Source: Sipunculus nudus (lineage: Eukaryota; Annelida; Sipuncula; Golfingiida; Sipunculidae). Taken from it: a DNA stretch of 64,000 nt. The translations under genes were made by a program, and so were the position numbers. Positions 11,357 through 25,000 of the stretch are shown piece by piece (positions within the stretch are counted from its first letter, which is position 1; each line of letters starts with the position of its first letter). Location of the stretch: assembly GCA_026874595.1 (NCBI GenBank), contig CM049316.1:31727339-31791338 (forward strand), in the 5' to 3' direction. A model generated the notes under the pieces. It saw nothing but the letters and a program-made list of their open reading frames with translations, was not told the DNA's origin and made no database searches.

Positions 11357-14300
11357 ATGGTGCCAAAAAGCAATTATGAAGGCATTATCCCTTTGCTTAC
11401 ACTTTGCTTATGCTTTGCTTATTCTTTGCTTACGGCAAAATCACAGCAGAAATGCAGCATATTCCTAAAAGTACACACTGATATGACCCATAGGGAGACA
11501 GACGGGTTCCCTGGCTACACAGCTGTCCCGGTTAGTGAACATTAATATCAAAAATAAGGGCAATATCGTTCAATCAAAACCGCAAATGTATATTTCAGCT
11601 ATTTTTATAAAAGTCATTTATTGGTTTCTTGGACCCATTTTCCAATTTTAACACAATTTACCTACAGTGTTTTACCATTTCTGACATTATTAGACCCCCG
11701 TAAAGTCCAAAAATACATTATTTCTTCAGAAAATGGTGCCAAAAAGCAATTATGAAGGCATAATCCCTTTGCTTACCCTTTGCTTATGCTTTGCTTATTC
11801 TTTGCTTATGGCAAAATCACAACAGAAATGCAGCATTTTCCTAAAAATAAACACTGATATGACCCATAGGAAGATAGACGGGTACTCTAACTGCACAGCA
11901 GTCCCGGTTAGTGAACATTAATATCAATCCCTTTGCTTACCATTTGCTTATGCTGTGCTTATTCTTTGCTTATGGCAAAATCACAACAGAAATGCAGCAT
12001 TTTCCTAAAAATACACACTAATATGACCCATAGGGAGACAGACGGGTCCCCTGCCTACACAGCAGTCCCGGTTAGGGAACAATAATATCAAAAATAAGGG
12101 CAATATCGTTCAATCAAAACCGCAAATGTATATTTCAGCTATTTTTATAAAAGTCATTTATTGATTTCTTGGACCCATTTTTCAATTTTAACACAATTTA
12201 CCTACAGTGTTTTACTATTTCTGACATTATTAGACCCCCGCAAAGTCTAAAAATACATTATTGTCTTTAGAAAATGGTGCCAAAAAGCAATTATGAAGGC
12301 ATAATCCCTTTGCTTAGACTTTGCTTATGTTTTGCTTATTCTTTGCTTATGGCAAAATCACAACAGAAATGCAGCATTTTCCTAAAAATACACACTGATA
12401 TGACCCATAGGGAGACAGACGGGTTCCCTGGCTACACAGCAGTCCCGGTTAGTGAACATTAATATCAAAAATAAGGGCAATATCGTTCAATCAAAACCGC
12501 AAATGTATATTTCAGCTATTTTTATAAAAGTCATTTATTGGTTTCTTGGACCCATTTTCCAATTTTAACACAATTTCCCTACAGTGTTTTACTATTTCTG
12601 ACATTATTAAACCCCTGTAAAGTCCAAAAATACATTATTTCTTCAGAAAATGGTGTCAAAAAGCAATTATGAAGGCATAATCCCTTTGCTTACACTTTGC
12701 TTATGCTCTGCTTATTCTTTGCTTACGGCAAAATCACAACAGAAATGCAGCATTTTCCTAAAAATAAACACTGTTATGACAGATAGGGAGACAGACGGGT
12801 TCCCTGGCTACACAGCAGTCCCGGTAAGTGAACATTAATATCAAAAGTAAGGGCAATATCCTTCAATCAAAACCACAAATGTTTAATTCTGCTTCTTTAA
12901 AAAAGTCATTAATTGATTACTGGGACCCATTTTCTAATTTTAACAGAATTTAAATACAGTGTTTCACCATTTCTGACATTATTAGACCCCCGCGAAGTCT
13001 AAAAATACATTATTTCTTTATAAAATGGTGCCAAAAAGCAATTATTAAGGCATATTCCCTTTGCTTACCCTTTGCTTATGCTTTGCTTATTCTTTGATTA
13101 CGGCAAAATCACAACGGAAATGGAGCATTTTCCTAAAAATAAACACTGATATGACCCATAGGGAGATAGACGGGGACTCTGACTGCACAGCATTCCCGGT
13201 TAGTGAACATTAATATCAAAAGTAAGGGCAATACCGTTCAATCAAACCAGAAATGTATAATTCTGCTTCTTGAAAAAAAATCATTTATTTATTCCTGGGA
13301 CCCATTTTCTAATTTTCACAGAATTTACCTACAGTGTTTCACCATTTCTGACGTTATTAGAGCCCCGCAAAGTCTAAAAATACATTATTGTCTTCAGAAA
13401 ATGGTGCCAAAAAGCAATTATGAAGGCATAATCCCTTTGCTTAGACTTTGCTTATGCTTTGCTTATTCTTTGCTTACGGCAAAATCACAACGGAAATGGA
13501 GCATTTTCCTAAAAATAAACACTGATATGACCCATAGGGAGATTGACGGGTCCTCTGGCTGCACAGCGTTCTCGGTTAGTGAACATTTATATCAAAAGTA
13601 AGGGCAATATCGTTCAATCAAAACCAGAAATGTATATTTCAGCTATTTTTATAAAAGTCATTTATTGATTCCTGGGACCTATTTTCTAATTTTAAAAGAA
13701 TTTACTTACAGTGTTTCACCATTTCTGACGTTATTAGAGCCCCGCAAAGTCTAAAAATACATTATTGTCTTCAGAAAATGGTGCCAAAAAGCAATTATGA
13801 AGGCATAATCCCTTTGCTTACACTTTGCTTATGCTTTGCTTATTCTTTGCTTACGGCAAAATCACAGCGGAAATGGAGCATTTTCCTAAAAACAAACACT
13901 GATATGACAGATAGGGAGACAGACGGGTTCCCTGGCTACACAGCAGTCCCGGTTAGTGAACATTAATGTCAAAAGTAAGGGCAATATCCTTTAATCAAAA
14001 CCACAGATGTATAATTCTGCTTCTTTAAAACAGTCATTAATTGATTCCTGGGACCCATTTTCTAATTTTAACAGAATTTAAATACAGTGTTTCACCATTT
14101 CTGACATTATTAGACCCCCGCGAAGTCTAAAAATACATTATTTCTTCATAAAATGGTGCCAAAAAGCAATTATGAAGGCATATTCCCTTTGCTTACCCTT
14201 TGCTTATGCTTTGCTTATTCTTTGCTTACGGCAAAATCACAACGGAAATGGAGCATTTTCCTAAAAATAAACACTGATATGACCCATAAGGAGACAGACG

Positions 14301-14906
14301 GGTTCCCTGGCTACACAGCAGTCCCGGTTAGTGAACATTAATATAAAAAATAAGGGCAATATCGTTCAATCAAAACCGCAAATGTATATTTCAGCTATTT
14401 TTATAAAAGTCATTTATTGCTTTCTTTGACCCATTTTCCAATTTTAACACAATTTACCTACAGTGTTTTACTATTTCTGACATTATTAGACCACCGCTAA
14501 GTCTAAAAATACATTATTGTCTTCAGAAAATGGTGTCAAAAAGCAATTATGAAGGCATAATCCCTTTGCTTACACTTTGCTTATGCTTTGCTTATTCTTT
14601 GCTTACGGCAAAATCACAACGGAAATGGAGCATTTTCCTAAAAATAAACACTGATATGACCCATAGGGAGATAGACGGGTCCTCTGGCTGCAGAGCGTTC
14701 CCGGTTAGTGAACATTAATATCAAAAGTAAGGGCAATATCGTTCAATCAAAACCAGAAATGTATATTTCAGCTATTTTTATAAAAGTCATTTATTGATTT
14801 CTTGGACCCATTTTTCAATTTTAACACAATTTACCTACAGTGTTTTACTATTTCTGACATTATTAGACCCCCGCGAAGTCTAAAAATACATTATTGTCTT
14901 CAGAAA
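11357..14906 (+). repeat. HOR unit, 9 monomers plus c' remnant (3550 bp)
   Basis: Starts are b 11357, c 11733 (with c' to 12273), d 12274, e 12650, f 13025, g 13401, h 13778, i 14153 and a 14530. It corresponds to 702-4252 and is one base shorter because type i lacks the extra A. Upstream of b the spacer reads GACATTTTTAGAC (near 11308) where other copies have GACATTATTAGAC. Confidence 0.92.
11733..12273 (+). repeat. c/c' fused unit, copy 4
   Basis: Same junction and left-domain CCCCTGCCTACAC. The spacer before d reads CCCCGCAAAG, as in copy 1, linking the two 9-monomer HORs. Confidence 0.93.
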
Positions 14907-17900
14907 ATGGTGCCAAAAAGCAATTATGAAGGCATTATCCCTTTGCTTACACTTTGCTTATGCTTTGCTTATTCTTTGCTTACGGCAAAATCACAGCAGA
15001 AATGCAGCATATTCCTAAAAGTACACACTGATATGACCCATAGGGAGACAGACGGGTTCCCTGGCTACACAGCTGTCCCGGTTAGTGAACATTAATATCA
15101 AAAATAAGGGCAATATCGTTCAATCAAAACCGCAAATGTATATTTCAGCTATTTTTATAAAAGTCATTTATTGGTTTCTTGGACCCATTTTCCAATTTTA
15201 ACACAATTTACCTACAGTGTTTTACCATTTCTGACATTATTAGACCCCCGTAAAGTCCAAAAATACATTATTTCTTCAGAAAATGGTGCCAAAAAGCAAT
15301 TATGAAGGCATAATCCCTTTGCTTACCCTTTGCTTATGCTTTGCTTATTCTTTGCTTATGGCAAAATCACAACAGAAATGCAGCATTTTCCTAAAAATAA
15401 ACACTGATATGACCCATAGGAAGATAGACGGGTACTCTAACTGCACAGCAGTCCCGGTTAGTGAACATTAATATCAATCCCTTTGCTTACCATTTGCTTA
15501 TGCTGTGCTTATTCTTTTCTTATGGCAAAATCACAACAGAAATGCAGCATTTTCCTAAAAATACACACTAATATGACCCATAGGGAGACAGACGGGTCCC
15601 CTGCCTACACAGCAGTCCCGGTTAGGGAACAATAATATCAAAAATAAGGGCAATATCGTTCAATCAAAACCGCAAATGTATATTTCAGCTATTTTTATAA
15701 AAGTCATTTATTGATTTCTTGGACCCATTTTTCAATTTTAACACAATTTACCTACAGTGTTTTACTATTTCTGACATTATTAGACCCCCGCGAAGTCTAA
15801 AAATACATTATTGTCTTTAGAAAATGGTGCCAAAAAGCAATTATGAAGGCATAATCCCTTTGCTTAGACTTTGCTTATGTTTTGCTTATTCTTTGCTTAT
15901 GGCAAAATCACAACAGAAATGCAGCATTTTCCTAAAAATACACACTGATATGACCCATAGGGAGACAGACGGGTTCCCTGGCTACACAGCAGTCCCGGTT
16001 AGTGAACATTAATATCAAAAATAAGGGCAATATCGTTCAATCAAAACCGCAAATGTATATTTCAGCTATTTTTATAAAAGTCATTTATTGGTTTCTTGGA
16101 CCCATTTTCCAATTTTAACACAATTTCCCTACAGTGTTTTACTATTTCTGACATTATTAAACCCCTGTAAAGTCCAAAAATACATTATTTCTTCAGAAAA
16201 TGGTGTCAAAAAGCAATTATGAAGGCATAATCCCTTTGCTTACACTTTGCTTATGCTCTGCTTATTCTTTGCTTACGGCAAAATCACAACAGAAATGCAG
16301 CATTTTCCTAAAAATAAACACTGATATGACAGATAGGGAGACAGACGGGTTCCCTGGCTACACAGCAGTCCCGGTAAGTGAACATTAATATCAAAAGTAA
16401 GGGCAATATCCTTCAATCAAAACCACAAATGTTTAATTCTGCTTCTTTAAAAAAGTCATTAATTGATTACTGGGACCCATTTTCTAATTTTAACAGAATT
16501 TAAATACAGTGTTTCACCATTTCTGACATTATTAGACCCCCGCGAAGTCTAAAAATACATTATTTCTTTATAAAATGGTGCCAAAAAGCAATTATTAAGG
16601 CATATTCCCTTTGCTTACCCTTTGCTTATGCTTTGCTTATTCTTTGATTACGGCAAAATCACAACGGAAATGGAGCATTTTCCTAAAAATAAACACTGAT
16701 ATGACCCATAGGGAGATAGACGGGGACTCTGACTGCACAGCATTCCCGGTTAGTGAACATTAATATCAAAAGTAAGGGCAATACCGTTCAATCAAACCAG
16801 AAATGTATAATTCTGCTTCTTGAAAAAAAATCATTTATTTATTCCTGGGACCCATTTTCTAATTTTCACAGAATTTACCTACAGTGTTTCACCATTTCTG
16901 ACGTTATTAGAGCCCCGCAAAGTCTAAAAATACATTATTGTCTTCAGAAAATGGTGCCAAAAAGCAATTATGAAGGCATAATCCCTTTGCTTAGACTTTG
17001 CTTATGCTTTGCTTATTCTTTGCTTACGGCAAAATCACAACGGAAATGGAGCATTTTCCTAAAAATAAACACTGATATGACCCATAGGGAGATTGACGGG
17101 TCCTCTGGCTGCACAGCGTTCTCGGTTAGTGAACATTTATATCAAAAGTAAGGGCAATATCGTTCAATCAAAACCAGAAATGTATATTTCAGCTATTTTT
17201 ATAAAAGTCATTTATTGATTCCTGGGACCTATTTTCTAATTTTAAAAGAATTTACTTACAGTGTTTCACCATTTCTGACGTTATTAGAGCCCCGCAAAGT
17301 CTAAAAATACATTATTGTCTTCAGAAAATGGTGCCAAAAAGCAATTATGAAGGCATAATCCCTTTGCTTACACTTTGCTTATGCTTTGCTTATTCTTTGC
17401 TTACGGCAAAATCACAACAGAAATGAAGCATTTTCCCTAAAAATACACACTAATATGACCCATAGGGAGACAGACGGCTCCCCTGGCTAGACAGCAGTCC
17501 CGGATAGTGAACATTAATATCAAAAATAAGGGCAATATCGTTCAATCAAAACCGCAAATGTATATTTCAGCTATTTTTATAAAAGTCATTTATTGATTTC
17601 TTGGACCCATTTTTCAATTTTAACACAATTTACCTACAGTGTTTTACTATTTCTGACATTATTAGACCCCCGCGAAGTCTAAAAATACATTATTGTCTTC
17701 AGAAAATTGTGCCAAAAAGCAATTATGAAGGCATAATCCCTTTGCTTACACTTTGCTTATCCTTTGCTTATTCTTTGCTTACGGCAAAATCACAGCGGAA
17801 ATGGAGCATTTTCCTAAAAACAAACACTGATATGACAGATAGGGAGACAGACGGGTTCCCTGGCTACACAGCAGTCCCGGTTAGTGAACATTAATGTCAA

Positions 17901-18834
17901 AAGTAAGGGCAATATCCTTTAATCAAAACCACAGATGTATAATTCTGCTTCTTTAAAACAGTCATTAATTGATTCCTGGGACCAATTTTCTAATTTTAAC
18001 AGAATTTAAATACAGTGTTTCACCATTTCTGACATTATTAGACCCCCGCGAAGTCTAAAAATACATTATTTCTTCATAAAATGGTGCCAAAAAGCAATTA
18101 TGAAGGCATATTCCCATTGCTTACCCTTTGCTTATGCTTTGCTTATTCTTTGCTTACGGCAAAATCACAACGGAAATGGAGCATTTTCCTAAAAATAAAC
18201 ACTGATATGACCCATAAGGAGACAGACGGGTTCCCTGGCTACACAGCAGTCCCGGTTAGTGAACATTAATATAAAAAATAAGGGCAATATCGTTCAATCA
18301 AAACCGCAAATGTATATTTCAGCTATTTTTATAAAAGTCATTTATTGCTTTCTTTGACCCATTTTCCAATTTTAACACAATTTACCTACAGTGTTTTACT
18401 ATTTCTGACATTATTAGACCACCGCTAAGTCTAAAAATACATTATTGTCTTCAGAAAATGGTGTCAAAAAGCAATTATGAAGGCATAATCCCTTTGCTTA
18501 CACTTTGCTTATGCTTTGCTTATTCTTTGCTTACGGCAAAATCACAACGGAAATGCAGCATTTTCCTAAAAATAAACACTGATATGACCCATAGGGAGAT
18601 AGACGGGTCCTCTGGCTGCAGAGCGTTCCCGGTTAGTGAACATTAATATCAAAAGTAAGGGCAATATCGTTCAATCAAAACCAGAAATGTATATTTCAGC
18701 TATTTTTATAAAAGTCATTTATTGATTTCTTGGACCCATTTTTCAATTTTAACACAATTTACCTACAGTGTTTTACTATTTCTGACATTATTAGACCCCC
18801 GCGAAGTCTAAAAATACATTATTGTCTTCAGAAA
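14907..18834 (+). repeat. HOR unit, 10 monomers plus c' remnant (3928 bp)
   Basis: Starts are b 14907, c 15283 (with c' to 15823), d 15824, e 16200, f 16575, g 16951, x 17328, h 17706, i 18081 and a 18458. It corresponds to 4253-8181. It is one base shorter because the T run ahead of TATAAAA after monomer x has one T fewer than at about 6918. Type a here has AAATGCAGC instead of AAATGGAGC (about 18552). Confidence 0.92.
15283..15823 (+). repeat. c/c' fused unit, copy 5
   Basis: Same junction. It shares the TTTTCTTATGG variant with copy 2, linking the two 10-monomer HORs. Confidence 0.93.
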
Positions 18835-21800
18835 ATGGTGCCAAAAAGCAATTATGAAGGCATTATCCCTTTGCTTACACTTTGCTTATGCTTTGCTTAT
18901 TCTTTGCTTACGGCAAAATCACAGCAGAAATGCAGCATATTCCTAAAAGTACACACTGATATGACCCATAGGGAGACAGACGGGTTCCCTGGCTACACAG
19001 CTGTCCCGGTTAGTGAACATTAATATCAAAAATAAGGGCAATATCGTTCAATCAAAACCGCAAATGTATATTTCAGCTATTTTTATAAAAGTCATTTATT
19101 GGTTTCTTGGACCCATTTTCCAATTTTAACACAATTTACCTACAGTGTTTTACCATTTCTGACATTATTAGACCCCCGTAAAGTCCAAAAATACATTATT
19201 TCTTCAGAAAATGGTGCCAAAAAGCAATTATGAAGGCATAATCCCTTTGCTTACCCTTTGCTTATGCTTTGCTTATTCTTTGCTTATGGCAAAATCACAA
19301 CAGAAATGCAGCATTTTCCTAAAAATAAACACTGATATGACCCATAGGAAGATAGACGGGTACTCTAACTGCACAGCAGTCCCGGTTAGTGAACATTAAT
19401 ATCAATCCCTTTGCTTACCATTTGCTTATGCTGTGCTTATTCTTTGCTTATGGCAAAATCACAACAGAAATGCAGCATTTTCCTAAAAATACACACTAAT
19501 ATGACCCATAGGGAGACAGACGGGTCCCCTGCCTACACAGCAGTCCCGGTTAGGGAACAATAATATCAAAAATAAGGGCAATATCGTTCAATCAAAACCG
19601 CAAATGTATATTTCAGCTATTTTTATAAAAGTCATTTATTGATTTCTTGGACCCATTTTTCAATTTTAACACAATTTACCTACAGTGTTTTACTATTTCT
19701 GACATTATTAGACCACCGCGAAGTCTAAAAATACATTATTGTCTTTAGAAAATGGTGCCAAAAAGCAATTATGAAGGCATAATCCCTTTGCTTAGACTTT
19801 GCTTATGTTTTGCTTATTCTTTGCTTATGGCAAAATCACAACAGAAATGCAGCATTTTCCTAAAAATACACACTGATATGACCCATAGGGAGACAGACGG
19901 GTTCCCTGGCTACACAGCAGTCCCGGTTAGTGAACATTAATATCAAAAATAAGGGCAATATCGTTCAATCAAAACCGCAAATGTATATTTCAGCTATTTT
20001 TATAAAAGTCATTTATTGGTTTCTTGGACCCATTTTCCAATTTTAACACAATTTCCCTACAGTGTTTTACTATTTCTGACATTATTAAACCCCTGTAAAG
20101 TCCAAAAATACATTATTTCTTCAGAAAATGGTGTCAAAAAGCAATTATGAAGGCATAATCCCTTTGCTTACACTTTGCTTATGCTCTGCTTATTCTTTGC
20201 TTACGGCAAAATCACAACAGAAATGCAGCATTTTCCTAAAAATAAACATTGATATGACAGATAGGGAGACAGACGGGTTCCCTGGCTACACAGCAGTCCC
20301 GGTAAGTGAACATTAATATCAAAAGTAAGGGCAATATCCTTCAATCAAAACCACAAATGTTTAATTCTGCTTCTTTAAAAAAGTCATTAATTGATTACTG
20401 GGACCCATTTTCTAATTTTAACAGAATTTAAATACAGTGTTTCACCATTTCTGACATTATTAGACCCCCGCGAAGTCTAAAAATACATTATTTCTTTATA
20501 AAATGGTGCCAAAAAGCAATTATTAAGGCATATTCCCTTTGCTTACCCTTTGCTTATGCTTTGCTTATTCTTTGATTACGGCAAAATCACAACGGAAATG
20601 GAGCATTTTCCTAAAAATAAACACTGATATGACCCATAGGGAGATAGACGGGGACTCTGACTGCACAGCATTCCCGGTTAGTGAACATTAATATCAAAAG
20701 TAAGGGCAATACCGTTCAATCAAACCAGAAATGTATAATTCTGCTTCTTGAAAAAAAATCATTTATTTATTCCTGGGACCCATTTTCTAATTTTCACAGA
20801 ATTTACCTACAGTGTTTCACCATTTCTGACGTTATTAGAGCCCCGCAAAGTCTAAAAATACATTATTGTCTTCAGAAAATGGTGCCAAAAAGCAATTATG
20901 AAGGCATAATCCCTTTGCTTAGACTTTGCTTATGCTTTGCTTATTCTTTGCTTACGGCAAAATCACAACGGAAATGGAGCATTTTCCTAAAAATAAACAC
21001 TGATATGACCCATAGGGAGATTGACGGGTCCTCTGGCTGCACAGCGTTCTCGGTTAGTGAACATTTATATCAAAAGTAAGGGCAATATCGTTCAATCAAA
21101 ACCAGAAATGTATATTTCAGCTATTTTTATAAAAGTCATTTATTGATTCCTGGGACCTATTTTCTAATTTTAAAAGAATTTACTTACAGTGTTTCACCAT
21201 TTCTGACGTTATTAGAGCCCCGCAAAGTCTAAAAATACATTATTGTCTTCAGAAAATGGTGCCAAAAAGCAATTATGAAGGCATAATCCCTTTGCTTACA
21301 CTTTGCTTATGCTTTGCTTATTCTTTGCTTACGGCAAAATCACAACGGAAATGGAGCATTTTCCTAAAAATAAACACTGATATGACCCATAGGGAGACAG
21401 ACGGGTTCCCTGGCTACACAGCAGTCCCGGTTAGTGAACATTAATATCAAAAATAAGGGCAATATCGTTCAATCAAAACCAGAAATGTATATTTCAGCTA
21501 TTTTTATAAAAGTCATTTATTGATTCCTGGGACCTATTTTCTAATTTTAAAAGAATTTACCTACAGTGTTTCACCATTTCTGACGTTATTAGAGCCCCGT
21601 AAAGTCTAAAAATACATTATTGTCTTCAGAAAATGGTGCCAAAAAGCAATTATGAAGGCATAATCCCTTTGCTTACCCTTTGCTTATGCTTTGCTTATTC
21701 CTTGCTTATGGCAAAATCACAACAGAAATGCAGCAATTCCCTAAAAATACACACTAATATGACCCATAGGGAGACATACGGGTCCCCTGGCTACACAGCA

Positions 21801-22009
21801 GTCCCGGTTAGTGAACATTAATATCAAAAGTAAGGGCAATATCGTTCAATCAAAACCAGAAATGTATATTTCAGCTATTTTTATAAAAGTCATTTATTGA
21901 TTTCTTGGACCCATTTTTCAATTTTAACACAATTTACCTACAGTGTTTTACTATTTCTGACATTATTAGACCCCCGCGAAGTCTAAAAATACATTATTGT
22001 CTTTAGAAA
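18835..22009 (+). repeat. HOR unit, 8 monomers plus c' remnant (3175 bp)
   Basis: Starts are b 18835, c 19211 (with c' to 19751), d 19752, e 20128, f 20503, g 20879, h' 21256 and j 21633. It corresponds to 8182-11356 and has the same length. It is the last regular unit of the left domain. Confidence 0.92.
19211..19751 (+). repeat. c/c' fused unit, copy 6
   Basis: Same junction. This is the last copy with the left-domain CCCCTGCCTACAC form (about 19526). Its spacer ACCACCGCGAAG matches copy 3. Confidence 0.93.
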
Positions 22010-25000
22010 ATGGTGCCAAAAAGCAATTATGAAGGCATAATCCGTTTTCTTACCCTTTGCTTATGCTTTGCTTATTCTTTGCTTACGGCAAAATCACAAC
22101 GGAAATGGAGCATTTTCCTAAAAATAAACACTGATATGACCCATAGGGAGATAGACGGGGACTCTGACTGCACAGCAGTCCCGGTTAGTGAACATTAATA
22201 TCAAAAGTAAGGGCAATATCGTTCAATCAAAACCAGAAATGTATAATTCTGCTACTTTAAAAAAGTCATTCATTGATTCCTGGGACCTATTTTCTAAATT
22301 TAAAAGAATTTACCTACAGTGTTTCACCATTTCTGACGTTATTAGAGCCCCGCAAATCTAAAAATACATTATTGTCTTCAAAAAATGGTGCCAAAAAGCA
22401 ATTATGAAGGCATAATCCCTTTGCTTACACTTTGCTAATGCTTTGCTTATTCTTTGCTTACGGCAAAATCACAACAGAAATGCAGCATTTTCCTAAAAAT
22501 ACATACTTATATTACCCATATCGAGACAAACGGGCTCCCTGGCTACACAGCAGTCACGGTCAGTGAAGATTAATATCAAAAGTAAGGGCAATATCGTTCA
22601 ATAAAAACCGCAGATGTATAATTCTGCTACTTTAAAAAAGTCATTTATTGATTCCTGGGACCCATTTTCTAATTTTAACAGAATTTAAATACAGTGTTTC
22701 ACCATTTCTGACATTATTAGACCCCCGCAAAGCCCAAATATACATTATTTCTTCAGAAAATGGTGCCAAAAAGCAATTATGAAGGCATAATCCCTTTGCT
22801 TACACTTTGCTCATGCTTTGCTTATTCTTTGCTTACGGCAAAATCACAACAGAAATGAAGCATTTTCCCTAAAAATACACACTAATATGACCCATAGGGA
22901 GACAGACGGCTCCCCTGGCTAGACAGCAGTCCCGGATAGTGAACATTAATATCAAAAATAAGGGCAATATCGTTCAATCAAAACCGCAAATGTATATTTC
23001 AGCTATTTTTATAAAAGTCATTTATTGATTTCTTGGACCCATTTTTCAATTTTAACACAATTTACCTACAGTGTTTTACTATTTCTGACATTATTAGACC
23101 CCCGCGAAGTCTAAAAATACATTATTGTCTTCAGAAAATTGTGCCAAAAAGCAATTATGAAGGCATAATCCCTTTGCTTACACTTTGCTTATCCTTTGCT
23201 TATTCTTTGCTTACGGCAAAATCACAGCGGAAATGGAGCATTTTCCTAAAAACAAACACTGATATGACAGATAGGGAGACAGACGGGTTCCCTGGCTACA
23301 CAGCAGTCCCGGTTAGTGAACATTAATGTCAAAAGTAAGGGCAATATCCTTTAATCAAAACCACAGATGTATAATTCTGCTTCTTTAAAACAGTCATTAA
23401 TTGATTCCTGGGACCCATTTTCTAATTTTAACAGAATTTAAATACAGTGTTTCACCATTTCTGACATTATTAGACCCCCGCGAAGTCTAAAAATACATTA
23501 TTTCTTCATAAAATGGTGCCAAAAAGCAATTATGAAGGCATATTCCCTTTGCTTACCCTTTGCTTATGCTTTGCTTATTCTTTGCTTACGGCAAAATCAC
23601 AACGGAAATGGAGCATTTTCCTAAAAATAAACACTGATATGACCCATAAGGAGACAGACGGGTTCCCTGGCTACACAGCAGTCCCGGTTAGTGAACATTA
23701 ATATCAAAAATAAGGGCAATATCGTTCAATCAAAACCGCAAATGTATATTTCAGCTATTTTTATAAAAGTCATTTATTGCTTTCTTTGACCCATTTTCCA
23801 ATTTTAACACAATTTACCTACAGTGTTTTACCATTTCTGACATTATTAGACCCCCGTAAAGTCCAAAAATACATTATTTCTTCAGAAAATGGTGCCAAAA
23901 AGCAATTATGAAGGCATAATCCCTTTGCTTACCCTTTGCTTATGCTTTGCTAATTCTTTGCTTACGGCAAAATCACAGCGGAAATGGAGCATTTTCCTAA
24001 AAATAAACACTGATATGACAGATAGGGAGACAGACGGGTTCCCTGGCTACACAGCAGTCCCGGTTAGTGAACATTAATGTCAAAAGTAAGGGCAATATCC
24101 TTTAATCAAAACCACAAATGTATAATTCTGCTTCTTTAAAAAAGTCATTAATTGATTCCTGGGACCCATTTTCTAATTTTAACAGAATTTAAATACAGTG
24201 TTTCACCATTTCTGACATTATTAGACCCCCGCGAAGTCTAAAAATACATTATTTCTTCATAAAATGGTGCCAAAAAGCAATTATGAAGGCATATTCCCTT
24301 TGCTTACCCTTTGCTTATGCTTTGCTTATTCTTTGCTTACGGCAAAATCACAACGGAAATGGAGCATTTTCCTAAAAATAAACACTGATATGACCCATAG
24401 GGAGATAGACGGGGACTCTGACTGCACAGCATTCCCGGTTAGTGAACATTAATATCAAAAGTAAGGGCAATATCGTTCAATCAAAACCAGAAATGTATAA
24501 TTCTGCTTCTTGAAAAAAAATCATTTATTTATTCCTGGGACCCATTTTCTAATTTTCACAGAATTTACCTACAGTGTTTCACCATTTCTGACGTTATTAG
24601 AGCCCCGCAAAGTCTAAAAATACATTATTGTCTTCAGAAAATGGTGCCAAAAAGCAATAATGAATGCATAATCCCTTTGCTTACACTTTGCTTATGCTTT
24701 GCTTATTCTTTGCTTACGGCAAAATCACAACGGAAATGGAGCATTTTCCTAAAAATAAACACTGATATGACCCATAGGGAGATTGACGGGTCCTCTGGCT
24801 GCACAGCGTTCTCGGTTAGTGAACATTAATATCAAAAGTAAGGGCAATATCGTTCAATCAAAACCAGAAATGTATATTTCAGCTATTTTTATAAAAGTCA
24901 TTTATTGATTCCTGGGACCTATTTTCTAATTTTAAAAGAATTTACCTACAATGTTTCACCATTTCTGACGTTATTAGAGCCCCGCAAAGTCTAAAAATAC

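Larger units (their letters stand above)
11357..22009 (+). repeat. Second-order HOR, left domain, copy 2 (9+10+8 monomers)
   Basis: This 10,653-bp block repeats the order and private markers of 702-11356. CCCCGCAAAG ahead of d recurs at about 12235, TTTTCTTATG in c' at about 15514, monomer x at 17328, GGACCAATTTTC at about 17979, ACCACCGCGAAG at about 19712, and h' and j at 21256 and 21633. I noticed only isolated base differences from copy 1, such as CACTGTTATG near 12771, TTCCCATTGC near 18112 and AAACATTGAT near 20246. The block ends where type j is followed by a new monomer at 22010 instead of b. The sequences part at position 22004 (CTTTAG instead of CTTCAG). Confidence 0.9.
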
